Shown: positions 9,796 to 18,977, counted from the stretch's first letter. The stretch: DNA of 64,000 nt from Pseudomonas corrugata (GCF_001269905.1 NZ_LHVK01000025.1:62001-126000); one strand, 5' to 3'. Made by a program: numbers and translations. Notes: generated by a model not told the origin, from the letters alone.

Positions 9796-10082
9796 AACAA
9801 CACTTCCATTTATCGTATATGAATAGCCGAAGCCACTTCCAGGCAACGGCAGCCCACACATGCACTCAGGCATCCGGGCATTAAACTTTAAAGAGTGACA
9901 CTCTCGATAAGCGCGGATAAAAGTAACCTAGCGCCCAGCCACGACTCAACCAATAAGAAAACCAATAAATTTCCAAATAAGAAACAACTTCATGTTACAG
10001 GCACAGCATGCCCGTAACTTGATGTCATAGAGCGGTTATATATAACCAAAGACAGTCAGTAGATAACAGATTCGAGAAACGA
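9796..10082. other. AT-rich gap upstream of the toxin gene with short repeats and a palindrome
   Basis: This non-coding stretch is much richer in A+T than the rest of the window. It holds three spaced copies of a CCAA(A)TAA-like motif at roughly 9950-9980 and a perfect palindrome GGTTATATATAACC at 10034-10047. It must carry the toxin promoter on the minus strand; I could not fix its -10/-35. The composition suggests acquired DNA. No tRNA, integrase or insertion sequence is visible. Confidence 0.5.
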
Positions 10083-10104
10083 CGGCAGCCCGAGCGGGCT
10101 GCCG
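10083..10104 (-). terminator. Hairpin after cobJ (probable terminator of the cobGHIJ operon)
   Basis: A 22-base GC-rich inverted repeat (CGGCAGCCCG, small loop, CGGGCTGCCG) starts 7 bases beyond the cobJ stop. On the minus strand it is followed by TCGTTTCTCG, a weak T-rich run, as in an intrinsic terminator. Confidence 0.65.
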
Positions 10105-10111
10105 GGTTGCG

Positions 10112-11812
10112 TCAGAGCGGCTTGCTGCCATACCAGCGCGGCGTGTATACCCACTCGCCGCCGTCGGCACGGGGAAATACGCAGGTGGTCGAAGACCCGA
10201 CCAGGACCATGGTACGCATGTCGACCTGGTCCGGGGTCAACTGCCCCAGCGTCGTGACGCGCAGGGTCTGGCCCGGACGGCCGATATCACGCCCCAGGAC
10301 CACTGGCGTCTGCGCGGTTCGATGCTGGGCGACAATCTCCAGCGCCCGCCCCAGTTGCCAGGGCCGGGAACGTGAGATGGGGTTGTAGAACGCCAGCGCG
10401 AGATCCGCTTGTGCCGCCAGGTCCAGGCGTTTCTCGATGATCGACCAGGGCTTGAGGTTGTCCGACAGCGACAGCACGCAGAAGTCATGACCCAGCGGCG
10501 CACCGGCCTGGGCGGCCGTGGCCAGGGAAGCCGAGACACCCGGCAGGATCTGCAGATCGACAGCGTGCCAATGGGTATTCGTCGACTCATGCAGCGCTTC
10601 CAGCACCGCGGCGGCCATGGCGAACACCCCTGGATCGCCGGATGACACCACCACCACGGAGCGTCCCTGGGCCGCCAGTTCGAAAGCATGGCGGGCGCGT
10701 TGCAGCTCTTCGCGGTTGTCGGTGCAGTGTTGCACCTGATCGGCCCGGAACGGCCCGGCCATGCGCACGTAGGTTTCGTAGCCCAGCACGTCGTTGGCGC
10801 GGTCGAGTTCGGCGCGCACCGCTGGCACCATCAACTCGGCCGCCCCCGGGCCCAGACCGATCACCGCCAGGCGCCCCCGTGGACGGCCGATCCGTTGCGA
10901 ATCCAGGGGCTGTTCGGCCACTGCGATGGCGAGGCTGCCCATGACCCGAATCGCTGCCGGCTGGCCGAGGGCCTCGCTCAACCCTCCCTCGATGTCGTCG
11001 CTGGCGGAGACAAAGCGCAGTGGCACGCCCAGGGTCGAAGCGGCTTCGTGCAGCTCTGCACGGGTCATGTCGCTATCCGCTGCCAACAGGCAGGCCAGCG
11101 ATTGCAGCGCAAGGCCGGCGTGACCCAGGGCATCGCCAATGGCGACCGCTACGTCCGTCGCCCCAGCGCCCAGTGCCACCGCTACGTTACGCGGATAGAT
11201 ACGCAGCTCATCAGTCGCGGGCACTCCGGCAGCACAGTCGACGCGGATGGCCAGACGTGCCTGTTGATCCTGGGGCAAGTGCGCCTGATCCAGCCACGGC
11301 GCGGCCCCTTCGATGCGCACCGGCTCGCCGGCCAGCAGATCGGACACGAAGCGCTTGCCCTGCTCCAGATCGTCGAGACGGTAGCCGCTCGGAGGATTGA
11401 GCAGGCAAGTGCCGAAACGCAATTCGCCGCTGGTGGTGATCGCCGGGGCGACTTGCAGGGCGGTCGCGATGTCCCGGGCCATGACGTTGACCCCGCCCAG
11501 GCCACCGAGCAAGGGCACCACGGCACTGCCGTCTTCGGCCACGGCCAGCACGGCGGGCTCGGCGCCTTTTTCCAGCAGCAGCGGCGCCAGGGTGCGGATA
11601 ACGATGCCCGCCGCGCACAGGGCGATGATGGGGGTGTCCTGCTGATAGAGCTCGCGCAGCGTAGCGCCGAACTCCAGGTAGTGACGGTCCACGCCCTCGA
11701 CCCGCCCGGCCAGGCCGTGGATCAAGGCATCGGGATAGCACTGCTGGACCCGCCGGGCCGTTGCGAGGCTGCCCGGACCGAGGATAACGATTGCCGGTGC
11801 CTTGAACGTCAT
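10112..11812 (-). CDS. cobJ: CbiG-CobJ fusion: precorrin-3B C17-methyltransferase
   Basis: A 566-residue fusion. Residues 1 to about 300 resemble CbiG (cobalt-precorrin 5A hydrolase family); from about 313 (GRLAVIGLGPG) it is a tetrapyrrole methylase with the SSGDPGVFAMA SAM-binding loop. CobJ methylates C17 and contracts the ring during cobalamin synthesis. This fusion is usual in Pseudomonas. The ATG at 11812 forms an ATGA overlap with the cobI stop, so I prefer it to a GTG nine bases earlier. It is the last gene of the minus-strand operon cobG-cobH-cobI-cobJ and is cytoplasmic. Confidence 0.93.
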   Translation of the reverse strand: MTFKAPAIVILGPGSLATARRVQQCYPDALIHGLAGRVEGVDRHYLEFGATLRELYQQDTPIIALCAAGIVIRTLAPLLLEKGAEPAVLAVAEDGSAVVPLLGGLGGVNVMARDIATALQVAPAITTSGELRFGTCLLNPPSGYRLDDLEQGKRFVSDLLAGEPVRIEGAAPWLDQAHLPQDQQARLAIRVDCAAGVPATDELRIYPRNVAVALGAGATDVAVAIGDALGHAGLALQSLACLLAADSDMTRAELHEAASTLGVPLRFVSASDDIEGGLSEALGQPAAIRVMGSLAIAVAEQPLDSQRIGRPRGRLAVIGLGPGAAELMVPAVRAELDRANDVLGYETYVRMAGPFRADQVQHCTDNREELQRARHAFELAAQGRSVVVVSSGDPGVFAMAAAVLEALHESTNTHWHAVDLQILPGVSASLATAAQAGAPLGHDFCVLSLSDNLKPWSIIEKRLDLAAQADLALAFYNPISRSRPWQLGRALEIVAQHRTAQTPVVLGRDIGRPGQTLRVTTLGQLTPDQVDMRTMVLVGSSTTCVFPRADGGEWVYTPRWYGSKPL

Positions 11813-12543
11813 CCCTGCCACCGTTCGCCCGGCACGATGATCAACGAGAAATACGGCGAGGACATTGGCTCGACTTCATCCAGCGGCACGATTTTCTGGT
11901 TGGCCATGGTCGCCCGTTCGACGTACAACGCCCGGCCATCCAGGCCCAGTTCCCCGAGCACCTGGCGGACCTTGGGGAAATTGCGCCCCAGCTTCATGAT
12001 CACCGCGGCATCGGCATCGGCCAACCGGCGCTTGAGTTCGTCATGGGGCAGCACACCCGAGAGCACCGACAGGCTCTGGTTGCGGTACACCAGCGGCGCG
12101 CCGAGCACCGAGGCTCCGCCCAGCATCGAGCAGACGCCGGGAATGACTTCGGCGTCGTAGTGCTCGGCCAGGCGATCGTGCAGGTACATATACGAACCGT
12201 AGAAGAACGGATCACCCTCGCAGATCACGGCCACGTCGCGACCGGCATCCAGATGCACGGCCACCTGTTCGGCGGCGGTGTCGTAGAAGTCGGCAATCAC
12301 CTGCTCATAGGACAGCGGCGCCGGCAACGCCTCAGTAGTGACCGGGTACACCAGCGGCATCAGCGTCTGCGCCTCCTGCAGGTGCATCTCGATGATCCCG
12401 AAGGCGTTGCCCTTCTTGCCCTTGGCGACGAAGTACGCCACCACGGGGGATTCGCGCAGCAGGCGCAGGGCCTTGAGGGTAATCAGTTCCGGATCACCGG
12501 GGCCCACGCCGAGGCCGATCAGACGTCCACGCTGCTGCATCAT
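11809..12543 (-). CDS. cobI: Precorrin-2 C20-methyltransferase
   Basis: A 244-residue tetrapyrrole methylase. The N-terminal GLGVGPGDPELITLKA and the EGDPFFYGSYMYLHDRL loop are the SAM-binding signatures of CobI/CbiL. It transfers a methyl group to C20 of precorrin-2, giving precorrin-3A, the substrate of CobG. The start overlaps the cobH stop (ATGA), and its own stop overlaps cobJ in the same way, so the operon is translationally coupled. The length is normal. Confidence 0.94.
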   Translation of the reverse strand: MMQQRGRLIGLGVGPGDPELITLKALRLLRESPVVAYFVAKGKKGNAFGIIEMHLQEAQTLMPLVYPVTTEALPAPLSYEQVIADFYDTAAEQVAVHLDAGRDVAVICEGDPFFYGSYMYLHDRLAEHYDAEVIPGVCSMLGGASVLGAPLVYRNQSLSVLSGVLPHDELKRRLADADAAVIMKLGRNFPKVRQVLGELGLDGRALYVERATMANQKIVPLDEVEPMSSPYFSLIIVPGERWQG

Positions 12544-13166
12544 TCAATCTCCGTGGCGAGGGCATTGACGGCGGCCGCAGCCATGGCGCTACCGCCGAGT
12601 CGACCTTGCATGATCACGAACGGCACGCCACGGCTGTTGGCCGCCAACATCGCCTTGGACTCGGCGGCGCCGACGAACCCCACCGGAAAGCCCAGGATCA
12701 ACGCGGGTTTCGGTGCGCCGGCGTCGAGCATCTCCAGCAGGTAGAACAGCGCGGTGGGCGCATTGCCGATCACCACGACGCTGCCTTCCAGATGTGGACG
12801 CCATAGTTCCAGGGCCGCCGCCGAACGGGTGTTGCCCAATTCACGGGCCAACTGCGGCACGCTCTCGTCGCGCAAAGTGCAGATCACCGGGTTGTTGGCC
12901 GGCAGGCGAGCGCGGGTCACGCCCTCGCTGACCATCCGCGCATCGCACAGGATCGGCGCACCGGCAGCCAGGGCCTGACGCCCGGCCGTGCCCGCGCCTT
13001 CGGAAAACTGCAGCCCATCGACCGCCTCGACCATGCCGCAGGCATGGATCACCCGTACCGCGAGTTTTTCCAGATCGGCAGGAATGCGCGCCAGGTTGGC
13101 CTCGGCGCGAATGATCGCGAAGGAGTTGCGATAGATCTCCTGACCGTCGCGGATGTAATCAAGCAT
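12540..13166 (-). CDS. cobH: Precorrin-8X methylmutase
   Basis: A 208-residue CobH/CbiC protein that moves the methyl group from C11 to C12, turning precorrin-8X into hydrogenobyrinate. Visible hallmarks are RVIHACGMVEAVDGLQFS with the catalytic His and the GFPVGFVGAAESK segment. An upstream in-frame ATG exists, but the ATG at 13166 gives the family length, forms TGATG with the cobG stop and has GGAG upstream. Confidence 0.94.
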   Translation of the reverse strand: MLDYIRDGQEIYRNSFAIIRAEANLARIPADLEKLAVRVIHACGMVEAVDGLQFSEGAGTAGRQALAAGAPILCDARMVSEGVTRARLPANNPVICTLRDESVPQLARELGNTRSAAALELWRPHLEGSVVVIGNAPTALFYLLEMLDAGAPKPALILGFPVGFVGAAESKAMLAANSRGVPFVIMQGRLGGSAMAAAAVNALATEIE

Positions 13167-14509
13167 CAAAGGGGGCTCCGGGGGCGAGCGTCGAGCCATT
13201 GGCCGACCGCTTCAATAGTCAGATTGTGCGCCTGCAACGCGCCGAAACCCGGCTGCGTGGCATCGCGAAAATAGAGGTCGTAACGACCGGGAGCGACCGC
13301 CAGCAAGGTGGCGGGCGCGATATGGGCCGCCGCGCAGGAGCGCGGGCAGCCGGACAAATGGATCTTCATCCCATGACCTTGGGATTGCAGCACGTCGGCC
13401 AATCGCCGGGCATCGGCCTTGGTGTCGGCCAGGGCCTTGCCGCAGCCACTGGAGCCGGTGCAGGCGATGAGGTGTGCCAACGGTTGTTCCGCCGAACACA
13501 GCAGGCCCAACCCTTCGAGCCGCGCCAGCACTTCATCCGCGTCCTCGCGGTGTACGTTGGGCAACAACAGGCTTTGCCATGGGGTGAAACGAAGGCTGCT
13601 GTCACCCTTCTCCCGGGCCAGTTGCGCCAGGCCTCGCAGCATGACGGCGTCGAGTCGGCCAAGGGGCGCCGCGGCGCCCACGTAGACACGTTCGTCATGT
13701 TGGGACTGGATGCCGAGGTGCAGTCCATCTATGGACCCGACGCGCTGCCAACCAGTACACGGCTGCAGTGGGATCCGGCGGGCCAGTTGCTGGATGAATT
13801 CAGTGTCGGGAAGTTCGGCCAGCAGGTGGCGCAGGCGAATCTGGTCCGGGCGAGCCAGGTCGAGAAACAGCTCCAGCACCGCCAGCACCAACCCATGTCC
13901 TTCGGCCAGGGGGACCGCGCCTGCCGGCTCATCCAGGGGCGAGCCCGCCAACCCGAACGCCAGCCAGGACTCGCCGTGACGCATGAACGCCGACAACCAC
14001 AGGTCATGGTGATGATCGAGCATCGCCAGCGCCTCGCCGCCGTCCAATTGCACGGCGAACTTGGCCGACAGCTCGTGGAATCGATCGTGGGTCTGCAGGC
14101 TGAGCAGAATCTGCGCGGCCAACGGGCGGGTGTCCAGCAGCATCTGCCGGTCAATGCCGGCCGTGGGGCTGAGCATCAGGTTGCGCACATCGTCGCCGGC
14201 CGGCGTGTGAGGACCGAGACCCGCGACCAGCAATGACTCGATCAGGGCGGCGTGTTCAGTGCCGATTCCGCGAATCTGCAGATTGGCCCGGTTGGTCGCC
14301 TCGATCACGCCACCAGCGAACTGCTCGGCCGCCGACGCTACGGCTTCGGCCTGATCCGCCTGGATAGCGCCGCCATCGAGCTTGATCCGGCAGATGCCAC
14401 CGTCCAGCGCCTGGACGACACGCAGCAACCCCGGGCAACCCGAGGGGCGTATGACGTTGGAGGATCGACGTTCGTTCAAGGGAAAACCGGTCAATGGGAC
14501 ACACCGCAT
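13166..14509 (-). CDS. cobG: Precorrin-3B synthase
   Basis: A 447-residue protein of the sulfite/nitrite reductase fold. The Fe-S/siroheme cysteine pattern is visible: CTGSSGC (Cx5C) and, about 35 residues later, CPRSC (Cx3C). CobG uses O2 to hydroxylate precorrin-3A, the step that marks the aerobic cobalamin route. It is first gene of the cobGHIJ operon. The start is the first ATG of the frame and has only a weak ribosome-binding site, so translation may begin elsewhere in the first 20 codons. Its promoter region is filled with REP DNA. I saw no cobalamin riboswitch. Confidence 0.92.
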   Translation of the reverse strand: MRCVPLTGFPLNERRSSNVIRPSGCPGLLRVVQALDGGICRIKLDGGAIQADQAEAVASAAEQFAGGVIEATNRANLQIRGIGTEHAALIESLLVAGLGPHTPAGDDVRNLMLSPTAGIDRQMLLDTRPLAAQILLSLQTHDRFHELSAKFAVQLDGGEALAMLDHHHDLWLSAFMRHGESWLAFGLAGSPLDEPAGAVPLAEGHGLVLAVLELFLDLARPDQIRLRHLLAELPDTEFIQQLARRIPLQPCTGWQRVGSIDGLHLGIQSQHDERVYVGAAAPLGRLDAVMLRGLAQLAREKGDSSLRFTPWQSLLLPNVHREDADEVLARLEGLGLLCSAEQPLAHLIACTGSSGCGKALADTKADARRLADVLQSQGHGMKIHLSGCPRSCAAAHIAPATLLAVAPGRYDLYFRDATQPGFGALQAHNLTIEAVGQWLDARPRSPL

Positions 14510-14597
14510 CGGCGAAGGACCGCCATTATGCCTGCTTTGCCAGGGGGCATGAAAAGCTTGCCCGTCGGATTATGTGCAGCGCCGCCAGGAATGTGAG

Positions 14598-15352
14598 GCG
14601 CGAGCTGGCTGGCGATAGCGGTCTGGCTGGCAAGGTGGGGCTGAATGGACCGACGCCATCGCGAGCAGGCTCGCTCCCACAGGGGATCTGTGGCTGGCAC
14701 AAATCAAGTGGGCAACCTCACTCCAATGTGGGAGCGAGCCTGCTCGCGAAGCGGTCTGTCTGTGACGGTGATGTTGAATGAAGCACTGCCATCGCGGGCA
14801 AGCCTTGCTCCCACAGGGGATCCGCGGCTGGCACAAATCAAGTGGGCAACCTCATTCAAATGTGGGAGCGAGCCTGCTCGCGAAGCGGTCTGTCTGTGAC
14901 GGTGATGTTGAATGAAGCACTGCCATCGCGGGCAAGCCTTGCTCCCACAGGGGATCTGTGGCTGGCACAAATCAAGTGGGCAACCTCACTCCAATGTGGG
15001 AGCGGGCTTGCTCGCGAAGCGGTCTGTCTGTGACGGTGATGTTGAATGAAGCACTGCCATCGCGGGCAAGCCTTGCTCCCACAGGGGATCTGTGGCTGGC
15101 ACAAATCAAGTGGGCAACCTCACTCCAATGTGGGAGCGAGCCTGCTCGCGATAGCAGGCCGTCTCTGATGATAATGTTGAACGGAACACTGCCATCGCGG
15201 GCAAGCCTTGCTCCCACAGGGGATCTGTGGCTGGCACAAATCAAGTGGGCAACCTCACTCCAATGTGGGAGCGAGCCTGCTCGCGAAGCGGTCTGTCTGT
15301 GACGGTGATGTTGAATGGGCACCGCCATCGCGGGCAAGCCTTGCTCCCACCG
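14598..15352. repeat. Tandem array of about 5.5 units of a 134-bp repeat, each carrying a REPIN
   Basis: Successive units begin with TGTGGGAGCG(A/G)GC at 14727, 14861, 14995, 15129 and 15264, giving steps of 134, 134, 134 and 135 bp. Each unit contains two inverted REP cores (GTGGGAGCGAGCCTGCTCGCG and CGCGGGCAAGCCTTGCTCCCAC) and an identical spacer (AAATCAAGTGGGCAACCTCA). A degenerate half unit precedes, and a truncated one follows. The array fills the gap between the divergent cobG and cobL genes, where both promoters should lie. Confidence 0.9.
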
Positions 15353-15426
15353 GCGCGGTATGATGGCGGCCCGGTTCGCGGGACTGATGTGCCCGTCGAG
15401 CAACCCTACCCATTCGAGGAACAGAG

Positions 15427-16638
15427 ATGACCCCCTGGCTGACCGTAGTGGGCATCGGCGAAGACGGCTTCAAGGGCCTGGGCCGAACGGCTCGCCATGC
15501 CCTGTTGCGGGCGACGCGGATTCTCGGCAGCGCTCGCCAACTGGCGTTATTGCCGGTGTGCATTCGCGGCGAACGGGAGCTGTGGCCAAGCCCGTTTTCC
15601 CTGGAGCCACTGCTGGCGCGACGGGACGAGCCGGTGTGTGTGCTGGCCAGCGGCGATCCGATGTTCTATGGCGTTGGCGCCAGCCTCGCCAAACATGTGC
15701 CAAGCGACCAGATGCTGGTCATCCCGGCCCCATCGTCATGCTCGCTGGCGGCAGCGCGCATGGGCTGGCCGCTGCAGGAGGTGGTCACGCTGTCGCTGGT
15801 GGCGCGTCCTCTGGCAGCGCTCAATGCCCATTTATCCACAGGCGTCCGGCTGTTGTTGCTGAGCAATGACCGCCACAGTCCCGCTGCAGTGGCGTCATTG
15901 CTGCGCGAGCGCGGGTTCGGCCCCAGCCCCATGAGGGTGCTGGAACACCTTGGCGGCCCGGCAGAACGACGGATCGAGAGCTGCGCGGCGCACTGGTCCG
16001 AGCCGGACGTCAGCGACCTGAACCTGATCGCCGTCGAATGCCGGGCCGAACCCTCGGCGTTGCGCCTGTCACGCCTGGCCGGTTTGCCGGACACCGCGTT
16101 CGAACATGATGGCCAATTGACCAAGCGCGACGTACGCGCCATCACCCTGGCCCGTCTCGCCCCGATGCCCGGCGAATTGCTCTGGGACGTCGGCGCCGGC
16201 AGCGGCTCCATCGGCATCGAATGGATGCGCGCGCACCCGGCCTGCCGAGCCCTGGCCATCGAGGCCGACGACGGCCGCCAAGGCTTGATCGAACGTAACC
16301 GCGATACCCTCGGCGTACCCGGCCTGCAACTGATTCGCGGACGAGCGCCCCAGGCACTCGAGGGCCTGGAGCGACCGGATGCCGTATTCATTGGCGGCGG
16401 CGTCACCCGTGAAGGCGTGCTCGACACCTGCTGGGCCCAACTCAAGCCCGGCGGCCGGCTGGTCGCCAATGCCGTGACCCTGCAAAGCGAGATGACGCTC
16501 ATGAACTGGCGCGAACTCCATGGCGGCGAACTGACCCGCATCCACATCGCCCAGGCCCAACCATTGGGCGAGTTCGACACTTGGCGCCAGGCGTTGCCGA
16601 TTACCCTGCTGGACCTGGTAAAGCCCCTCGATGCGTGA
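15427..16638 (+). CDS. cobL: Precorrin-6Y C5,15-methyltransferase (decarboxylating)
   Basis: A 403-residue bifunctional enzyme. The N-terminal half (about 1-205) is a CbiE-type methylase (VGIGEDGFKGLG, ASGDPMFYGVG). The C-terminal half (from about 220) is a CbiT-type SAM methyltransferase with LLWDVGAGSGSIGIEW. Together they methylate C5 and C15 and remove the acetate carboxylate at C12. It is the first gene of the plus-strand operon cobL-cbiD-cobK and overlaps cbiD by 8 bp. Confidence 0.94.
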   Translation: MTPWLTVVGIGEDGFKGLGRTARHALLRATRILGSARQLALLPVCIRGERELWPSPFSLEPLLARRDEPVCVLASGDPMFYGVGASLAKHVPSDQMLVIPAPSSCSLAAARMGWPLQEVVTLSLVARPLAALNAHLSTGVRLLLLSNDRHSPAAVASLLRERGFGPSPMRVLEHLGGPAERRIESCAAHWSEPDVSDLNLIAVECRAEPSALRLSRLAGLPDTAFEHDGQLTKRDVRAITLARLAPMPGELLWDVGAGSGSIGIEWMRAHPACRALAIEADDGRQGLIERNRDTLGVPGLQLIRGRAPQALEGLERPDAVFIGGGVTREGVLDTCWAQLKPGGRLVANAVTLQSEMTLMNWRELHGGELTRIHIAQAQPLGEFDTWRQALPITLLDLVKPLDA

Positions 16639-17728
16639 CGAAACCGCTGAACAACCCGCCCCCCTGCGCAGCGGCCTGACCACTGGCAGTTGCGCCACGG
16701 CCACCAGCCTCGCGGCGGCGCGCCTGTTGCTGCAAGGCCATTGCGCCGATGCCGTGGAGATCGTGTTGCCCAAGGGCAAACAGGTGCAGATGCGCCTGGA
16801 GTTCTGCCGGTTGACCGGCCAGGGCGCCGAGGCCGGGACGATCAAGGACGCCGGCGACGACCCCGACGTGACCCACGGTGCGCTGTTGTTTTCCCAGGTG
16901 CGGCTGACCGCCGAACCGGGGGTGCGTTTCGTTGCCGGGCGCGGCGTCGGCACGGTGACGCGACCGGGTCTGGTACTGGCGGTCGGTGAGCCGGCGATCA
17001 ACCCGGTGCCGCGCAAGATGATCGGCGATCACCTGGACCGGTTGGCCGAAGAAACCGGCTATACCGGCGGTTTCGAAGTCACAGTCAACGTCGAGGGCGG
17101 TGAAGCCCTGGCCTTGAAAACCATGAACCCACGGCTGGGCATCCTCGGCGGCCTGTCGATCCTCGGCACCAGCGGCATTGTCCGGCCCTTCTCCTGCGCG
17201 GCCTACATTGCCTCGATCCATCAGGGCATCGACGTGGCGAAAACCAACGGTTACCTGCACATCGCGGCCTGTACCGGCAATGCCAGCGAAGACACCATGC
17301 GCCGGGTCTACAACTTGCCGGAAATCGCCTTGATCGAAATGGGCGACTTCGTCGGGGCCGTGCTCAAGCATGTGCGCAAGGTCCCAGTCGACAAACTCAG
17401 CCTCTGCGGTGGCTTCGGCAAGATCAGCAAACTCGCCGCCGGTCACATGGACCTGCACAGCCGTCATTCGAGCATCGACCTGCCACAACTGGCCGACTGG
17501 GCGGCCGCAATCGGCGCCGACGAGGTCTTGCAGAAAGGCATCCGCGAGGCCAACACCAGCCAACAGGCCCTGGCGATGGCCAGCGCCGCCGGCATCGCCC
17601 TCGGCGACACGGTGTGCGAGCACGCCCTGGCCTTCGCCCGTAGCGTCGTGCCGTCCCAGGTTCAAGTCGAAGTCTTCGCCATCGACCGCCAAGGCGGGAT
17701 CGTCGGCCACGCCGGAGCCTTTACATGA
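16631..17728 (+). CDS. cbiD: Cobalt-precorrin-5B C1-methyltransferase (CbiD)
   Basis: A 365-residue CbiD. The N-terminal LRSGLTTGSCATATSLAA and the central GILGGLSILGTSGIVRPFS are family hallmarks. CbiD does C1 methylation and ring deacylation in the anaerobic route. Pseudomonas has CbiD in place of the CobF of classic aerobic producers, so it presumably acts here on a cobalt-free intermediate. It overlaps cobL by 8 bp and cobK by 4 bp (ATGA). Confidence 0.94.
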   Translation: MRDETAEQPAPLRSGLTTGSCATATSLAAARLLLQGHCADAVEIVLPKGKQVQMRLEFCRLTGQGAEAGTIKDAGDDPDVTHGALLFSQVRLTAEPGVRFVAGRGVGTVTRPGLVLAVGEPAINPVPRKMIGDHLDRLAEETGYTGGFEVTVNVEGGEALALKTMNPRLGILGGLSILGTSGIVRPFSCAAYIASIHQGIDVAKTNGYLHIAACTGNASEDTMRRVYNLPEIALIEMGDFVGAVLKHVRKVPVDKLSLCGGFGKISKLAAGHMDLHSRHSSIDLPQLADWAAAIGADEVLQKGIREANTSQQALAMASAAGIALGDTVCEHALAFARSVVPSQVQVEVFAIDRQGGIVGHAGAFT

Positions 17729-18441
17729 AACGCATTCTGCTGCTGGGCGGCGTCACCGAAGCCTTGGCCATCGCGCGCACCCTCGGCCCTGAACACATCT
17801 ACAGCCTGGCGGGCGTAGGCCGTGTCCCCGCTGACCTGACCTGCCAGGTACGGGTCGGCGGCTACGGCGGCGCTGAGGGCCTGGCGCAATTCATCCGCGA
17901 CCAGGGCATCAGCCTGCTGCTGGACGCCACCCATCCCTACGCCGCCCGGATCAGCCACAACGCCGCCCACGCAGCCCGCGCCTGTGACATCCCCTGCTGG
18001 GCCCTGCGCCGCCCGGCCTGGCAGCCCCGCCATGGCGATGACTGGCGCGAAGTGGCCGACTGGACCGAACTGATCCAGGCCCTGAAACCCTTCCACCGCC
18101 CCCTCTTCACCCTCGGCCGCGAACCACTGCAACATCTGCATGAAATTCCCCCGGAGCAATTCTGGACCCTGCGCGCCCTGGACGTGTACCCCGGCAACGA
18201 ACGCTGCGAAGTCATCGGCGCCCGCGGGCCGTTCCACCTCGACGACGAACGAGCGCTGTTCGAGCGGCGGCAGATCGATGTGCTGGTCAGCAAGAACAGT
18301 GGCAGCACCGCAACCGAGCCGAAGCTGGAGGTGGCGCGGGAGCGTGGGGTGCCGGTGTTGGTGTTGAGGCGGCCGGTGTTGGCGGGGGTGGATCGGGAAT
18401 TCTGGACGCTGGATGAGATGTTGTCGGCGCTGTCGATGTAA
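17725..18441 (+). CDS. cobK: Precorrin-6A reductase
   Basis: A 238-residue CobK/CbiJ protein that reduces precorrin-6A to dihydro form with NADPH. Visible motifs are the N-terminal ILLLGGVTEA nucleotide-binding loop, LLLDATHPYAARIS, and the later LVSKNSGSTATEPKLE. It starts within the cbiD stop (ATGA) and ends the operon. No clear terminator hairpin follows. Confidence 0.93.
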   Translation: MKRILLLGGVTEALAIARTLGPEHIYSLAGVGRVPADLTCQVRVGGYGGAEGLAQFIRDQGISLLLDATHPYAARISHNAAHAARACDIPCWALRRPAWQPRHGDDWREVADWTELIQALKPFHRPLFTLGREPLQHLHEIPPEQFWTLRALDVYPGNERCEVIGARGPFHLDDERALFERRQIDVLVSKNSGSTATEPKLEVARERGVPVLVLRRPVLAGVDREFWTLDEMLSALSM

Positions 18442-18977
18442 CTCTACCGACCTTCACGATCCGGCCGCACTGAGACTACGAACCCAGACTACATCGCCTT
18501 GCGCCGCTGCCTACAACTGCGCCAGAATCCGCCGGCTTGTGGACCTGGGAGCGCATCGGTAGCTTGGACTCCGTCACTGCCCCTCAGTGATCGGGTTTAG
18601 TCGCCCGTGGCTTTCAGCTGGTTCATAAGCTCCGTCCAGTCAGGTATTCAACCTGCACTTGATGGTGGTTGTGCGCAGGGCGCCCTCGGGCGCGCCGGTA
18701 ATGCTGAACTCCCCGGTCGACTAACCTGCGTACAGCCGCCTCCCTTCGTTTAGTCGCGAAGCCGTTGCGGTGGCGAGGAGGGTTTAGCGAAACGTCACAC
18801 CACTGCGCTTTGTGGGGGCAAGGCTTGCCCGCGATGAACGCGACTCGGTTCCAAGATAAACCGCGTCGGCTTCATCGCGGGCAAGCCTTGCTCCCACAGT
18901 GTCGACTCAACCCAATGGGGAATAAATCTTCTCGCCACAAATATTCACTAGCTATTGGAGTCTTTGAAGGTAGTCCC
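18442..18977. other. Non-coding gap with a repeat-like block and a REPIN
   Basis: No credible gene is present. A block at about 18594-18770 is bounded by two copies of TTTAGTCGC (about 18597 and 18749) and contains several GC-rich short inverted segments, such as GCGCCCTCGGGCGCGC. It looks like a dispersed, non-coding repeat element, but I cannot confirm other copies. A REPIN (18811-18899) follows. Confidence 0.45.
18811..18899. repeat. REPIN
   Basis: Two inverted REP cores, TGTGGGGGCAAGGCTTGCC and GGCAAGCCTTGCTCCCACA, enclose a spacer of about 45 bases. It lies just upstream of the antitoxin-like gene. Confidence 0.85.

Noticed and set aside
14598..15352. CRISPR-like appearance of regular repeats
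   Set aside because: The spacers are identical, not unique, and the units are REP palindromes; no cas genes are present.
14510..15426. Several overlapping 80-140 codon frames with repeated sequences
   Set aside because: They are translations of the REPIN array (MWERACSRSGLS and similar strings repeat in several frames) and have no start signals.
14510..15426. Possible cobalamin riboswitch upstream of cobG or cobL
   Set aside because: I looked for the B12-box and surrounding stems and saw only REP sequence; also none upstream of the ABC importer at 24882-25142.
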